A stretch of 64,000 nucleotides of DNA, taken from assembly GCF_036634195.1 (NCBI RefSeq), contig NZ_JAZIFY010000002.1, positions 124,001-188,000 of the forward strand, in the 5' to 3' direction. Source of the DNA: Streptomyces sp. P9-A4. GTDB taxonomy: Bacteria > Actinomycetota > Actinomycetes > Streptomycetales > Streptomycetaceae. Under the pieces are notes generated by a model. It was not told the DNA's origin. It searched no databases and saw only the letters and a list, made by a program, of their open reading frames with translations. Made by a program: the position numbers and the translations under genes. Of the stretch, positions 1-10,404 are shown in pieces. The first letter of the stretch is position 1; every line of letters begins with the position of its first letter.

Positions 1-40
1 GCCAGTCCAGGTCCTGGTGGGTGGCGGTTGTGCGAGTCAT
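1..40 (-). CDS. Start of a conservon roadblock/LC7 protein (cvnB-like), cut by window edge
   Basis: An ATG on the minus strand at 40-38 overlaps the TGA of the sensor gene by ATGA, and the frame stays open to the window edge (MTRTTATHQDLDW). In Streptomyces conservons the gene just downstream of the CvnA-type sensor encodes a small roadblock/LC7 protein that often begins with a similar LDW-containing segment. Position, overlap and these 13 residues are the only evidence, so the identity is inferred from context. Confidence 0.55.
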   Translation of the reverse strand, partial: MTRTTATHQDLDW

Positions 41-2802
41 GACCGTTCTTCTTCTCTCGTGGTGCGGGTGGGTGCGGGGGGCTCGGGCGCGGATCCGGGT
101 GCGGGGAGCTGTCCGGTGTCCTGGTCCGTGTGCGTACGGGTGGCGCGCGACCGGCGCTGGAAGGCTCCGATCGTGGCGCTCGCGCGGCGCGGGACGGGCC
201 TGAGCAGGGGGTCGTCCTGCCAGTTGAGGGGCGGTGCCGGGGTGGCCGCGGGGGCGGGAGTGGGAGCGATGCGGAGCTCGTCCACCAGGCTGGCCTGGCG
301 CACCCGGCGCGGAAGCGGCGCGTCCGCGACCGGCGGATGCTGCTCGGGCGACCCGTAGGGGTGGTTCCCGGCGTACGAGGGGGGCGTGGGCGGCGCGTAC
401 GCCGGGACGCCCTGCGGGAGGGCGTGCGGACCGGGCTGCGCACCGAACGGCTGCCCGGCCTGCGCCGGGGCCTGCGGGACGGCGTGCGGCGAGGGCGCGG
501 CGTGGCGTGGCGCGGTCCGCGCCGGCGGGAAGGGCTGCGGCGCGGAGTGGTGCTCCGGCGACGGGTGGGGCAGGGCCTGCGACAGGGGCTGGGGCGCGGG
601 CTGCGCCTGGACCTCGTCCTGGGCCTGCTGGTGGGGCCTGTTCAGAGCAGTCACATCGGCCAGCGCTCGTCCCTGTACTCGGGTGGGCAGGGCGTCGTCC
701 CGCGTGTCCGCGGACTGCGTGGGCAGCAGCGGCGTGATCACGGGAGCGGGTTCGGAAGGGGACATGGGCATGGGCTCGGGCGCCGGCTGTCCGGGAAGCG
801 GGGTGACGACCGCCCGGGGAGCGGGGCCCGGCACGGAGGCGTCATCGGGGACGGCCACCGGGCCGATGCCGGCCGCGTGGCCGCTCTCGGCTCCGGGTCC
901 GGTGACCACGTACTCCTGGGGTACGAGCACGACGACCCGCGTGCCTCCGTACGCCGAGACACGGAACTCGACCCGCAGCCCGTACTGGTTCGCGAGCCGC
1001 GCGACGACGTGCAGTCCGAGCCGGATGTCGTCGCTGTGGGCGAGCAGGTCCATCCGGGCCGGCCGGACCATCAGCTCGTTGGCCTCGGCCAGCTGCTCCG
1101 CGTCCATGCCCAGGCCGCGGTCCTCGACCTCGATGGCCAGTCCGTGGCTGACCTGGGCGACCCTGATCTCGACGGGGCTGGGCGGGCGGGAGAAGACGAG
1201 CGCGTTCTCGGCGAGTTCGGCGAGGACGTGCGCGACGGGTCCGACGGCTCGCGCCGCGAGCCAGGGGCTGCCGTCGAGGTCCACCACGACGCGGCGGTAG
1301 TCCTGCACCTCGCCCTGGGCGGAGCGCAGCACGTCGAGCAGCGGGACCGGCTTGCGCCAGCGCCGGTGCGGGGCGCCGCCCGCGAGGATCACGAGGTTCT
1401 CCTCGTAGCGGCGCAGGCGCGCGGTCAGGTGGTCGAGGTCGAAGAGGCCGTCGAGGATCTCGGGGTCCTCGTGCCGGCGCTCCAGCTCGTCCAGCTTCTT
1501 GAGCTGCTGGCCGATGAGCTGCTGGGTGCGGCGGGCGATGCGCTGGAGGAGCCGTTCGAAGCCGCGGTGCTGGTCGGCCTGCCGGACGGCGGCCTCGATG
1601 GCGCTGGTGCGGGCGAGGTTGAACGCCTCTCCCAGGCGGGTCAGTTCGTCGGAGGCGCGGTCGCCCACGTCCTGCCGGACGGCCTGCGCCTCGGCCTCGA
1701 CGTCGATGCGCTCGCCCTGGCCGAGTCGTTCGACGACCTCGGGCAGCGCCTTCTCCAGGGCCTCGGCCTGCTCCTGGAGCCGGCCGATGCGCAGCCGCAG
1801 GGTGCGGGTGAGGCGCCAGGTCGTCCAGATGACCGCGATGACGGCGAGCAGGCCGATGATCGTGGTGAGCGCCATCCGGGTGAGCAGCGAGAGGACGCTG
1901 CCCTTGCCCTCCTCGACGACGAGGGCGGTGCGGTGCTGGAGGAGCTTCTCGATCTCGGGCGTCAGGGAGTCCATGGCGCCGCGCCAGCGCTGCTCGCCCG
2001 CCGGGAGGGCGACCGAGCCGTCCTCGGCCGGCGGGGCCGGGCGCAGGACGGCGTTCTCGATGTCCGTCTTGGCCTTCCACGCGGGGCTGTCGACGATCGC
2101 GCTCCACATGGCCTTCTCCTCGGCCGGGAGGAGCGGTACGACATGGGTCGAGGACAGGAACGTCTGGCCGGACACCGCCTGCCGGAACTCCTTGACCTCC
2201 TCGGGGGTCAGCTTCCGGTCGCGCCAGCCGCGGGCGAGGAGGGCGTCCGAGCGGGACACCATCTCCTTGACCCAGAAGAGGTCGACGAGGGGCTGCGAGA
2301 GGGTCGTGATGCGGCCGTTGTCGACCCGGCTGAGCGCGGCGAAGAGTTCGAGGTCGACGGCGATCAGATCGGTGTAGTAGTCGTACACGGCCTTCTGCTG
2401 GTCACTGTCGCCCCCGTCCACGAGGGAACGCTGCACCGGCAGCTGGCCGATCGCGTCGCGCGCGGTGGCGACGGCGTCCAGGACCTCGGCGGGGGCGTCG
2501 CCCTCGCCGACGTCGGAGAGCACGCGGAAGCGCTCGACCGCCTCGTCGGTCCGTGCCCGCTGTCCGGTCAGCGCGTCGGCGGCGCCGGGGGTGCGGGCGA
2601 GGACCTCGGCGCTGAGCCGCCGCTCCTCCTGGAGGCTGAAGTACACGAGGTTGGAGGGCTGGCCGGCCTTCTCGGCCAACAGTCCTTGGCCAGCCTGCCT
2701 TTGGAAGTCGAGGAAGGTCTGGCCGCTGGTGACGCCCCAGAGGGCGACCAGAGCGATACCGGGGACGAAGGCGAGGATGAGCAGGGCGGTCCCCAGCGAC
2801 AT
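37..2802 (-). CDS. Conservon sensor-like histidine kinase (CvnA type, nitrate/nitrite-sensing-like domain)
   Basis: A 921-residue membrane sensor. An N-terminal hydrophobic segment (about residues 5-25) and a second one near residues 310-330 flank an extracytoplasmic helical region like the NIT domain. A linker and a kinase-like core follow, with an N box (HVLAELAENALVFS) and a G box (EDRGLGM). The last 250 residues are rich in Pro, Gln and Ala. CvnA-type proteins form a membrane complex with roadblock, DUF742 and GTPase partners, and the partial gene downstream fits this. The ATG at 2802 opens directly into the membrane segment. A strong AAGGAG at 2856-2851 stands 6 nt before an in-frame CTG at 2844, so a non-ATG start 14 codons upstream is possible. 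The family is confident; ligand and output are unknown. Confidence 0.85.
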   Translation of the reverse strand: MSLGTALLILAFVPGIALVALWGVTSGQTFLDFQRQAGQGLLAEKAGQPSNLVYFSLQEERRLSAEVLARTPGAADALTGQRARTDEAVERFRVLSDVGEGDAPAEVLDAVATARDAIGQLPVQRSLVDGGDSDQQKAVYDYYTDLIAVDLELFAALSRVDNGRITTLSQPLVDLFWVKEMVSRSDALLARGWRDRKLTPEEVKEFRQAVSGQTFLSSTHVVPLLPAEEKAMWSAIVDSPAWKAKTDIENAVLRPAPPAEDGSVALPAGEQRWRGAMDSLTPEIEKLLQHRTALVVEEGKGSVLSLLTRMALTTIIGLLAVIAVIWTTWRLTRTLRLRIGRLQEQAEALEKALPEVVERLGQGERIDVEAEAQAVRQDVGDRASDELTRLGEAFNLARTSAIEAAVRQADQHRGFERLLQRIARRTQQLIGQQLKKLDELERRHEDPEILDGLFDLDHLTARLRRYEENLVILAGGAPHRRWRKPVPLLDVLRSAQGEVQDYRRVVVDLDGSPWLAARAVGPVAHVLAELAENALVFSRPPSPVEIRVAQVSHGLAIEVEDRGLGMDAEQLAEANELMVRPARMDLLAHSDDIRLGLHVVARLANQYGLRVEFRVSAYGGTRVVVLVPQEYVVTGPGAESGHAAGIGPVAVPDDASVPGPAPRAVVTPLPGQPAPEPMPMSPSEPAPVITPLLPTQSADTRDDALPTRVQGRALADVTALNRPHQQAQDEVQAQPAPQPLSQALPHPSPEHHSAPQPFPPARTAPRHAAPSPHAVPQAPAQAGQPFGAQPGPHALPQGVPAYAPPTPPSYAGNHPYGSPEQHPPVADAPLPRRVRQASLVDELRIAPTPAPAATPAPPLNWQDDPLLRPVPRRASATIGAFQRRSRATRTHTDQDTGQLPAPGSAPEPPAPTRTTREEERS

Positions 2803-2844
2803 CGATGATGTCGCACGGGTCCGCCGTGACGCGCGCGTGCGCAG

Positions 2845-3313
2845 GGCATGCTCCTTGGGGTGGAGCAGTCTGACGACTACTCAGGTACTCGGGTGCTCGT
2901 GCTCGAAGACTCGGTGATCGGGCGTGGCGGCACTCGGCCGAAGTCGATGTCCTGACAGATGCCACGCCCCAACGCGTGCATATTAATCACGCCTTGATTA
3001 CACGTGATCCCCGGGTCCACCACAAGCGATCACAAGTCGACTCACTTCGACGCACGTTCACCCCGCCGCCACGCACCCGACAGCATGTCAGCCCCCATGC
3101 ACGGGCAGGACAAAGCGCCTCATTCCGTGTGATCACCGGCGCCTCCACGCGGCCACGGTCGACTCCCGTGCGCCCACCACCCACTCCCGCACACGTCACC
3201 ACCACCGCCACCGCCCCCCCTGCAGATTATCCGCGTTTACGCTTATGGCGCGCATGCAATTATTGCGAAGGCATAAAAACGGCCGAATCAAGCAACTTCG
3301 AAAGGGGTGAGCC
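2845..3313. other. Intergenic region between conservon and radical SAM operon
   Basis: About 470 bases without a convincing gene, between divergently transcribed units. It should hold both promoters. A small palindrome (TAATCA, 5-nt spacer, TGATTA) lies near 2983-2999, and AT content rises near 3230-3300 just ahead of the plus-strand operon. An AAAGGGGTG ribosome-binding site precedes the ATG at 3314. Open frames here have the composition of chance frames. Confidence 0.5.
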
Positions 3314-3694
3314 ATGCCGCTCGCACTCCTCGCCCTGGCCGTCGGCACCACCAGCCGGAGCTTCGAGTTCGCGCTGGACGAGCTGCGCGAGGGCAGCGCC
3401 CAGGTCACCGACCGGGGCGTACTCGGCACCAGCTACCAGCTCGCCGACGGCCCCGAGATCGTCGTCCTCGGGCACGGCATGCCGATCAATTTCCACTACG
3501 CCGAGTCCCTGTCCAACCGCTACGTCGACCTGGTCTTGGCAGGGCACGCGGTCGGCGCGGTGGCCCTGGCCGGCGGGGACGATCGGCTGCATCCGGGCCA
3601 CAACGTGGCCGCCACGAACCAGATCCTCGCCGAGTCGGGCATCGTCGACGACTACTACCGTCTCTACGGACCGGCCGGCGGCGGACGTGGCTGA
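3314..3694 (+). CDS. Protein of unknown function, first gene of radical SAM operon
   Basis: 126 residues, not recognised with confidence. The ATG has a good ribosome-binding site. The middle (EIVVLGHGMPINFHYAES, about residues 47-64) and what follows recall the C-terminal part of S-adenosylhomocysteine hydrolase-like proteins, where a VLAxGxxxNL motif precedes a serine-rich segment. If real, the protein could help handle SAH for the nearby methyltransferase and radical SAM enzyme, but it is far too short for a complete hydrolase and this is a weak reading by eye. It overlaps the next gene by 8 nt and heads a five-gene run to 7435. Confidence 0.7.
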   Translation: MPLALLALAVGTTSRSFEFALDELREGSAQVTDRGVLGTSYQLADGPEIVVLGHGMPINFHYAESLSNRYVDLVLAGHAVGAVALAGGDDRLHPGHNVAATNQILAESGIVDDYYRLYGPAGGGRG

Positions 3695-4154
3695 GCGGAT
3701 CTTCACCCTCGACGACCTCACCGGCGTCCGATCGGTGTGCGGGTGTCTGGCGTGTCACTTCGGCGCCGTGTTCGCCGAGCACCTCACCGTCCTGCGCACC
3801 GGATACCCCGGCACCGTCACCACGCTGGGTCACCGCGGAGCCGCACCGGGCAGGACCGCCGTGCCGCCCTTCCTCGCCGTACGCCTGAGTGACGCGCCCG
3901 TGGACATCGTGGTGTGGGAGGAGATGCGCCCGGACCAGCTGAGGGCCTGGCTCCCGTCCGTCGACGCCCGGGCCCGGGTGCCGCAGCTGGCCGGCCGGAT
4001 CCCGCGCCTCGTCCGTATCCGCCAGGCCATCCGCGCGGGCACGTTCACCCCCTCGGGCCCGGCGGGCGACGCCCTGGCCACCGGCGGCCGTTACTCCTCG
4101 TTCCGTTTCCTCGTCGAGCACTGGACCACTCTCAAGAAGGAGTTCACCCCATGA
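3687..4154 (+). CDS. Protein of unknown function in radical SAM operon
   Basis: 155 residues from a GTG start at 3687 that overlaps the previous stop. The same frame is open far upstream, but coding-like sequence begins at this GTG. Two cysteines and a histidine lie close together near the N terminus (CGCLACHFG), which could bind metal, and the C-terminal third is basic (RLVRIRQAIRAG). The family was not recognised. Its stop overlaps the next ATG (ATGA at 4151-4154), so translational coupling is likely. Confidence 0.7.
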   Translation: MAERIFTLDDLTGVRSVCGCLACHFGAVFAEHLTVLRTGYPGTVTTLGHRGAAPGRTAVPPFLAVRLSDAPVDIVVWEEMRPDQLRAWLPSVDARARVPQLAGRIPRLVRIRQAIRAGTFTPSGPAGDALATGGRYSSFRFLVEHWTTLKKEFTP

Positions 4155-4936
4155 CCACTGCCCCCTCCTCCGACTTCGCGACCGTCGGCACCGGCTACGC
4201 CGCCTACTCCCGGGCCGGCCGCGGGCGCCTGCGGCACGACATCACCGCACGCCGTGTCCTGGCCGAGCTCGGCGACCGGCAGGCCCGGGTCCTGGACGTC
4301 GGCTGCGGCGACGGGGAGATGGTGCTGCGCCTGGCCACCGCCGGACACCTCGTCTCCGGCGTGGAGAAGTCGCCCGGCATGCTCGCCTCTGCCGCCAAGC
4401 GGATCGCCACCGTCCCGGAGATCGCCGACCGGGTCACCCTGACCGAGGGCGACATCTACAACCTGCCCTTCGACGACGCCACCTTCGACGTGGTGGTCTG
4501 CCACGGCGTCGTGATGTACCTGCCCGACTCCGTTGCCCCGCTCGCCCACCTCGCCCGTCTCGTCGCCGCCGGCGGCGTCCTCAGCGTCCTGACGAAGAAC
4601 CAGCTGGCCGTGGGCGTGCGCGAGGCCCTGTCCGGCGACTACGCGTCGGCCCGTGCGCAGATCGAGAGCGGGCAGGCCGCCAGCGTGGGCAACCTCGGCA
4701 TCACCACCCGGGGCGACACCCCCGAGCACCTGGACGACCTCGCCCACGCGAACGGGCTCACGCCGCTGCCGTGGCAGGGCGTGCGGATCTTCCACGACCA
4801 CCGCAACGACTGGAAGCCCACCGAGAACGAGTACCGGGAGGCGCTCGAGACGGAGTGGGCGGCCTCCAGCCGCAGCCCGTACCGCGAGCTGGGCCGCCTG
4901 GTGCACGCCGTGGCCCGCCGCGAGGCCACCGCATGA
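4151..4936 (+). CDS. Class I SAM-dependent methyltransferase
   Basis: 261 residues with the class I fold: motif I VLDVGCGDG at residues 47-55, an acidic loop after strand 2, a motif II-like acidic strand (FDVVVCHGVVMY) and the motif III region (LVAAGGVLSVLTKN). The N terminus has the YAAYSRAGRGRLRHD segment often seen in methyltransferases of unknown small-molecule substrate. ATGA overlaps link it to the genes before and after. The neighbouring B12 radical SAM enzyme suggests methylation of a small molecule or peptide, but the substrate cannot be read from the sequence. Confidence 0.9.
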   Translation: MTTAPSSDFATVGTGYAAYSRAGRGRLRHDITARRVLAELGDRQARVLDVGCGDGEMVLRLATAGHLVSGVEKSPGMLASAAKRIATVPEIADRVTLTEGDIYNLPFDDATFDVVVCHGVVMYLPDSVAPLAHLARLVAAGGVLSVLTKNQLAVGVREALSGDYASARAQIESGQAASVGNLGITTRGDTPEHLDDLAHANGLTPLPWQGVRIFHDHRNDWKPTENEYREALETEWAASSRSPYRELGRLVHAVARREATA

Positions 4937-5295
4937 ACACGCCATCGGCCATCACGCCGCTGCCGATCGGCCACCTCGCCCGGGACCTCGCGTCCCGGGC
5001 GGGGCAGCCCATGCCGGCCCTGCGCTGCTACGAGTCGCTGGCCGCCCTGTGGATCCGCTCTTGCGACACCGGCCTGCCGGGAGCGAGGGTCCTGCGGGAC
5101 ATGACCCTGCGCGCGGGCCGACGGCTCGCGGCCGGCGAGGACACCCTCATCGCGCCCGAGATCGACCGCATCCCCAGCGTGCTGGCGAGGGACGAGTCAT
5201 TCGTGCGGATGCCGGCGTCCGCCGCGACAAGCAGCCCCCGACCTGGAGCTGAGCGCACCGGCCCACGATCCGCACTCTCTGAAGGGCACTCCTGA
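4933..5295 (+). CDS. Small protein of unknown function in radical SAM operon
   Basis: 120 residues, starting at an ATGA overlap with the methyltransferase and ending in a TGATG overlap with the radical SAM gene. The N-terminal 90 residues look folded (ALRCYESLAALWIRSCD, RVLRDMTLRAGRRLAAGED). The last 30 are rich in Ser, Pro and Arg and look disordered. No family was recognised. The tight spacing suggests a role beside the radical SAM enzyme, perhaps as partner or carrier. It lacks the usual look of a RiPP precursor. Confidence 0.65.
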   Translation: MNTPSAITPLPIGHLARDLASRAGQPMPALRCYESLAALWIRSCDTGLPGARVLRDMTLRAGRRLAAGEDTLIAPEIDRIPSVLARDESFVRMPASAATSSPRPGAERTGPRSALSEGHS

Positions 5296-7435
5296 TGAAA
5301 GACTCCCCGGTCCGGGAACAGGCCGTACGGCTGGCCACTGTCCTGGAGCACGCGTTCCCCTCGGCGCCGCCGATCGACCCCGGCGACACCCAGGAGATCG
5401 GTGCTCTGGAGCTCCTGCTCCTGACCCCCAACGACCTTCGCACCTTCATCGAGGACCGCTACGCCGGGCACGCCCTGCGGGTCCGCGTCACCGGCACCCT
5501 CGACCGGCGGCTGGTGCTCCTGGAGGCCAGCGGCGGCTGGTGGACCCTGGCAGACCTGTCCGGCCGGCCGCACTCCGGCAGGGCCTGGTCGGAGTGGCCC
5601 CGCTCCCGCCTCCTGATCGACGAGCCGGACTCCTGGCTCTCGGCCGCCGTGCTCGACGAGAGCGCGGTGGAACGCCTCAGCAAGCCCGACGTGCTGCTCG
5701 CGAACTTCCCCCTGCCCCGCTTCCCGCTCGGCATCAGCGACGTGGCCCGAGCCGCGCGTGCCACCATGACCGGCACCGTTTCCCTGGTCGACATGCAGCT
5801 GGGCACCACCCTGGAGGACCTCCTCAAGCAGGTCACCACCGCGCCCCGGACATCCTCGGCATCAGCGCTACCTTCGGCCAGCACGACCTCCTCGAAGAAG
5901 TCCTCGACGCGGCCTACGCGTTACCCGAGCCGCCTCTGGTGATCGCCGGGGGCAGTCTGGTGGCCCGCAACGAGGGCCTGCTCCTGGCGAAGTACCCGAA
6001 GCTCCTCATCGCACGGTCGGCCGGCGAGCCCACCATGCAGGGCCTCCTGGGCTACTGGCACGGTGAGATCGCCCTCACCGACATACCCGGGCTCGGCTAC
6101 AACGGCGCCCCGCGCGGAGGCGGACTCGGCATCGCCGCCCGCCGGACGGCCAAGCTCCGCGCCGCCGTCGCCGCCGCCGACATCCTGCCCGAGCTCGACC
6201 TCCTCCGCCTCACCCTCCAGATGCACGGCGTGGCCCAGCTGGAGATGAGCCGGGGCTGCACCAACACCTGCTCCTTCTGCCCGCGGGGGCACAAGGGCAT
6301 CTGGAACGGCCCCGACCCGCTGGCCGGCTGCTGGATCCTGGACTGGATCCGTCGCGTCTTCGAGGAGATCCCCCAGGTCTCGCGGACCGCGTACCTGGTC
6401 GACGAGGAGATCATCGGCCGCGGCGAACAGGTCGTGCCCCGCATCCTGGCCGCCGCGTTCCACCGGGCGGGCTTCCGCTGGGAGTCGAGCTGCCGCATCG
6501 ACCAGGTCACGCACCCCGACATGGACGAGACCTGGCACATCGAGCGGGTCGCCATGTGGCGCACGCTGATGGACCTGGGGCTGCGCCGGATGCTCTTCGG
6601 CGTGGAGTCGTGCGTGGACTCCATCCTCGACCGGTTCAACAAGGAGAACACCGCCGAGCAGAACGCGGTCGCGATCCGCACACTGTCCGCGCTGGACGTG
6701 CCCACCCGCTACACCTACATCACCTTCGACCCGCTGATGACGCTGGAGGAGCTGAAGGAGACGCACGCCTTCCAGGGCCGCACCGATCTGCTGCTGCGGC
6801 CGCAGCCCGGACTGCCGGCTGCCGACATCGTGCACGGAGTCCGCGACGAGACGTGGGTCGCCGAGCACACCACCGGCCGGGCGCTGCACACCGGGATCAG
6901 CTACATGCTCGTCAGCATGGAGTCCCTCATCGGCGCCGCCTACACCCGGATGGCCGCCGCCGAGGGCCCCACCGGGGCGGAAGAGCCCCTGATGGGCCGG
7001 GTCGCCTGCCGGTACCTGGACTGGCGCATCGGCGTGGCCAGCAACTGGGCCCAGCGCTGGGTCGACCGCCACTTCTCCCTCGACTACACCTTCAAGAGCC
7101 TGGAGAAGGTCCTCGACAATGCACCGCGGCATGCCGTCCGGCAGGCCCGCGTCGTGCTGAAGGACGCCGCCTACCAGGTTCTGGGCGACCTGATCGCCGC
7201 GATCGAGCACCACGATCTGGAGCAACCGGAGCAGGAACAGGTGCTCGCCTCGCGGATCGAGGCGGCGCTGGAAGAGCGGGCCGGAAGTCTGCGCGGGCAG
7301 ATGGCGTCCACGGTGCGCGAGGTCACGACCTACCTCACCGGAGAGCACGCGGCCACGCTGGCCCGGGTGCACAGCCGGTGGGAGGCGGCGAGCGGCTGGG
7401 AGCTGATCAACGCAGGGGACTCGTGCGCGGACTGA
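5295..7435 (+). pseudogene. B12-binding radical SAM enzyme, interrupted by one frameshift
   Basis: Together the two frames encode about 713 residues. The N-terminal part resembles a cobalamin-binding domain (DVLLANFPLP, VSLVDMQLGTTLEDLLKQV, then PDILGISATFG). The radical SAM motif CTNTCSFC (CxxxCxxC) follows, with long conserved-looking stretches such as YLVDEEIIGRGEQVVPRIL and LFGVESCVDSILDRFNKEN. The frame changes near 5848: in the run gcgccccgg one added base restores ARPDILG. The join is at a C/G run and both halves look well conserved, so a consensus error or a very recent mutation is likely. Enzymes with this architecture often methylate unactivated carbons or rearrange carbon skeletons. 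It is the last gene of the operon. Confidence 0.8.
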
Positions 7436-7447
7436 GCCGGCGCCGAG

Positions 7448-7484
7448 CCTGGGTGCCCCGCCGCACTGCCGCGGGGCACCCAGG
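7448..7484. terminator. Bidirectional hairpin terminator
   Basis: Inverted repeat with 13-bp arms (CCTGGGTGCCCCG and its complement) and an 11-nt loop, between the convergent ends of the radical SAM gene and the minus-strand nucleotidyltransferase gene. The position and symmetry fit a shared terminator. Confidence 0.8.
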
Positions 7485-7493
7485 CCGTCGCGC

Positions 7494-8084
7494 TCACGCG
7501 CCGCCGGTCTTCTCCGGGATCGGCACCCAGTTGAACTCCGGACAGAAGCGGGCGTACGTCGTCAGCTTCCAGGTCGCGTACTCCTCGCTCCGGCCCGAGC
7601 TGCGCAGCAGGTGCTTGACCCAGGTGTGCGCGATGCGCTCGTCCAAGGTCATGGTCACGTCGATCTGATCGAGCATCCGGCAGGCGACGGCGAAGTCCTC
7701 GACCTCGAGCGCGCTCAGGTCGATCTCGATGCCGTCCAGCCCGAAGGAGAAGACGAGCCGGGAGGTGGAGTAGCGGGTCTTGCGCTCGCCCAGGAACGTC
7801 GTGTGCGGCGCGAGAGCCGCCCGCAGGCGGTCGCGGTCCTCGACCGGGTAACCGATGCCCAGGTCCAGGTCCGAGGTCTCCAGATTCAGGCGGGTGCCGA
7901 AGGAGCCGACATCGCGCGGCTTGTGCCCGGTCCACTCGCTGATCATGGCGGCCGCGTCGGCGCGCACCCGCTCCAGGCGGTCGTCGTGGACGCGCATCTC
8001 CTCGTAGAAGGCGCGGGCGCGGGCGAACTCGGCGTCGGTGAAGTCGCCGCGGTCGACCCAGCGCCGCTCGGCGATCGCGTTCAA
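7494..8084 (-). CDS. Nucleotidyltransferase-fold protein
   Basis: 196 residues with the pol-beta-superfamily signature: GSFGTRLNLETSDLDLGIG (about residues 61-79) gives the GS motif and the DxD pair, and a third acidic residue sits in GIEIDLSALE near residue 119. The family transfers nucleotidyl groups to RNA, proteins or antibiotics. No MNT/HEPN partner lies next to it, which argues against that toxin-antitoxin type. It converges on the radical SAM operon and is divergent from the aldo/keto reductase, with about 110 bases between. A role in activating or inactivating a nucleotide-like product is possible but unproven. Confidence 0.75.
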   Translation of the reverse strand: MNAIAERRWVDRGDFTDAEFARARAFYEEMRVHDDRLERVRADAAAMISEWTGHKPRDVGSFGTRLNLETSDLDLGIGYPVEDRDRLRAALAPHTTFLGERKTRYSTSRLVFSFGLDGIEIDLSALEVEDFAVACRMLDQIDVTMTLDERIAHTWVKHLLRSSGRSEEYATWKLTTYARFCPEFNWVPIPEKTGGA

Positions 8085-8192
8085 GTCAAGTTCGGTGAAG
8101 GGGGGGTTGTGTCGTCACGCGAGGCACCATACTCACTCCCCGAAGCGAATCATCAGTGTTTGCTACTAATTGAGAATTAAGAGGTACTTCCT

Positions 8193-9290
8193 GTGAGTGC
8201 TCCCTCCTCCATCGCGCGCCGCACGCTCGCCCGCGGCTTGTCCGTTCATCCGACCGGGATCGGCGCCTGGGCCGTGGGCGGCTCCGACGACAACCTCGGG
8301 CTGCCCATGGGCTGGGGCACGGCCGACGACACCTCCTCCCGCCGCGGCCTGGAGAGGGCCCACGAGCTCGGCGCCAACCTCATCGACACCGCCGACGTGT
8401 ACGGGCACGGGCACTCCGAGCGGATCATCGGTGATCTCGTCGCCACCGTCCCCCGCGACACCGTGGTGCTGTCCTCCAAGGTCGGCTACCACCGGGGCAC
8501 CGCCCGGCACGCCTACCTCCCCTCGGCCATGCGCCGCCAGCTCAAGACGAGCCTGGAGAACCTGCGCACCGACCGTCTCGACATCTACTTCTTCCACAAC
8601 GCCGACTTCGGCGAAGACGACCGCTACCTGGACGAGGCCGTCGCCCAGATGCGCGACTTCCAGCGCCAGGGCCTGGTCACCGCAGTCGGGATGCGCGGCC
8701 CGCACCGCCACGCCACCGAGCGGGTCACCGTTGCCAAGGAGAAGCGCGAGGACAAGTACGCCCGGTTCGCCTACCTCGCCGAGCAGATCCGCCCGGACTA
8801 CCTCGCGGCCCGATACAACGCCCTGACCCCACCGCCCGCCGACGGCCGGCCCGACATCTTCGCCCTCGCCTCCTCACTCGACGCGAGTCGTACTGATCAA
8901 CAAACCGCTCGCCCAGGGCCTGCTCACCGGCAAGTACGACCCCGAGCACCCGCCCGTCTTCACGCCCGGCGACCACCGGCTACGCAAAGCCTGGTTCACC
9001 CCGCAGGCGCTGCAGATCATCCAGGACGGTCTCGGCCCGCTCCGGGAGCACTTCGGCGACAGCCCGGCCGCCCTGACGCGTGTCGCGCTCCAGGCGTGCC
9101 TCCAGCGAGCCGAGAACGCCGCGGTCCTCGTCGGCTTCACCCGCCCCGAGCAGGTCACCGAGAACCTGACGGCCGTCGGCCTCCCTCTGACCGGCGACGA
9201 GCTCGCCTTCGTCCGCGACACCCTCGGCCGCCTCCAGCAGACCCTGGACGCGCACAGCGAGGTCTTCCTCGACGAGAAGGAAGCCGGCCG

Positions 9291-9294
<4 letters not shown>
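8193..9294 (+). pseudogene. Aldo/keto reductase, interrupted by one frameshift
   Basis: Starts at a GTG behind AAGAGG. The first frame gives the AKR core: LIDTADVYGHGHSE supplies the catalytic Asp and Tyr, LSSKVGYH the Lys, and FFHNADFGED the His region. Near 8880-8890 the frame is lost at cgacgcgagtc. From there another frame gives the expected C-terminal half (VVLINKPLAQGLLTGKYD and AVLVGFTRPEQVTENL) to the TGA at 9294. Loss of two bases in a CGCG run would explain it. Total length, about 367 residues, is somewhat above the usual 310-340. Its stop overlaps the next ATG, so the two genes form an operon. The substrate is unknown. Confidence 0.8.
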
Positions 9295-10192
<898 letters not shown>

Positions 10193-10404
10193 CAGCCGAC
10201 CGCCGCAGCGACCGAACGTCGGCGTTTCGGCCAATCGCCCCCGAGCCGTGGGCCCTTGCGCGGCAAGGGTCGGTGCACTGCGCACCCTCGGAAAACCGCT
10301 GAATCACAGGGCACACAACGCGTCCGAAAGGAACAGATGCTCGAAATCATGCGGCGTCGTTGAACACACCGACGCCACCACCACGTCCACGAGGGGGGAA
10401 CGCA

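Noticed and set aside
130..2808. 892-residue plus-strand frame opposite the sensor kinase gene
   Set aside because: It is a GC-bias shadow: the kinase motifs are on the minus strand, and the opposite frame is Arg/Gly/Asp-rich without domains.
7494..8084. MNT-type toxin-antitoxin system
   Set aside because: The nucleotidyltransferase fold is clear, but no HEPN partner gene is adjacent.
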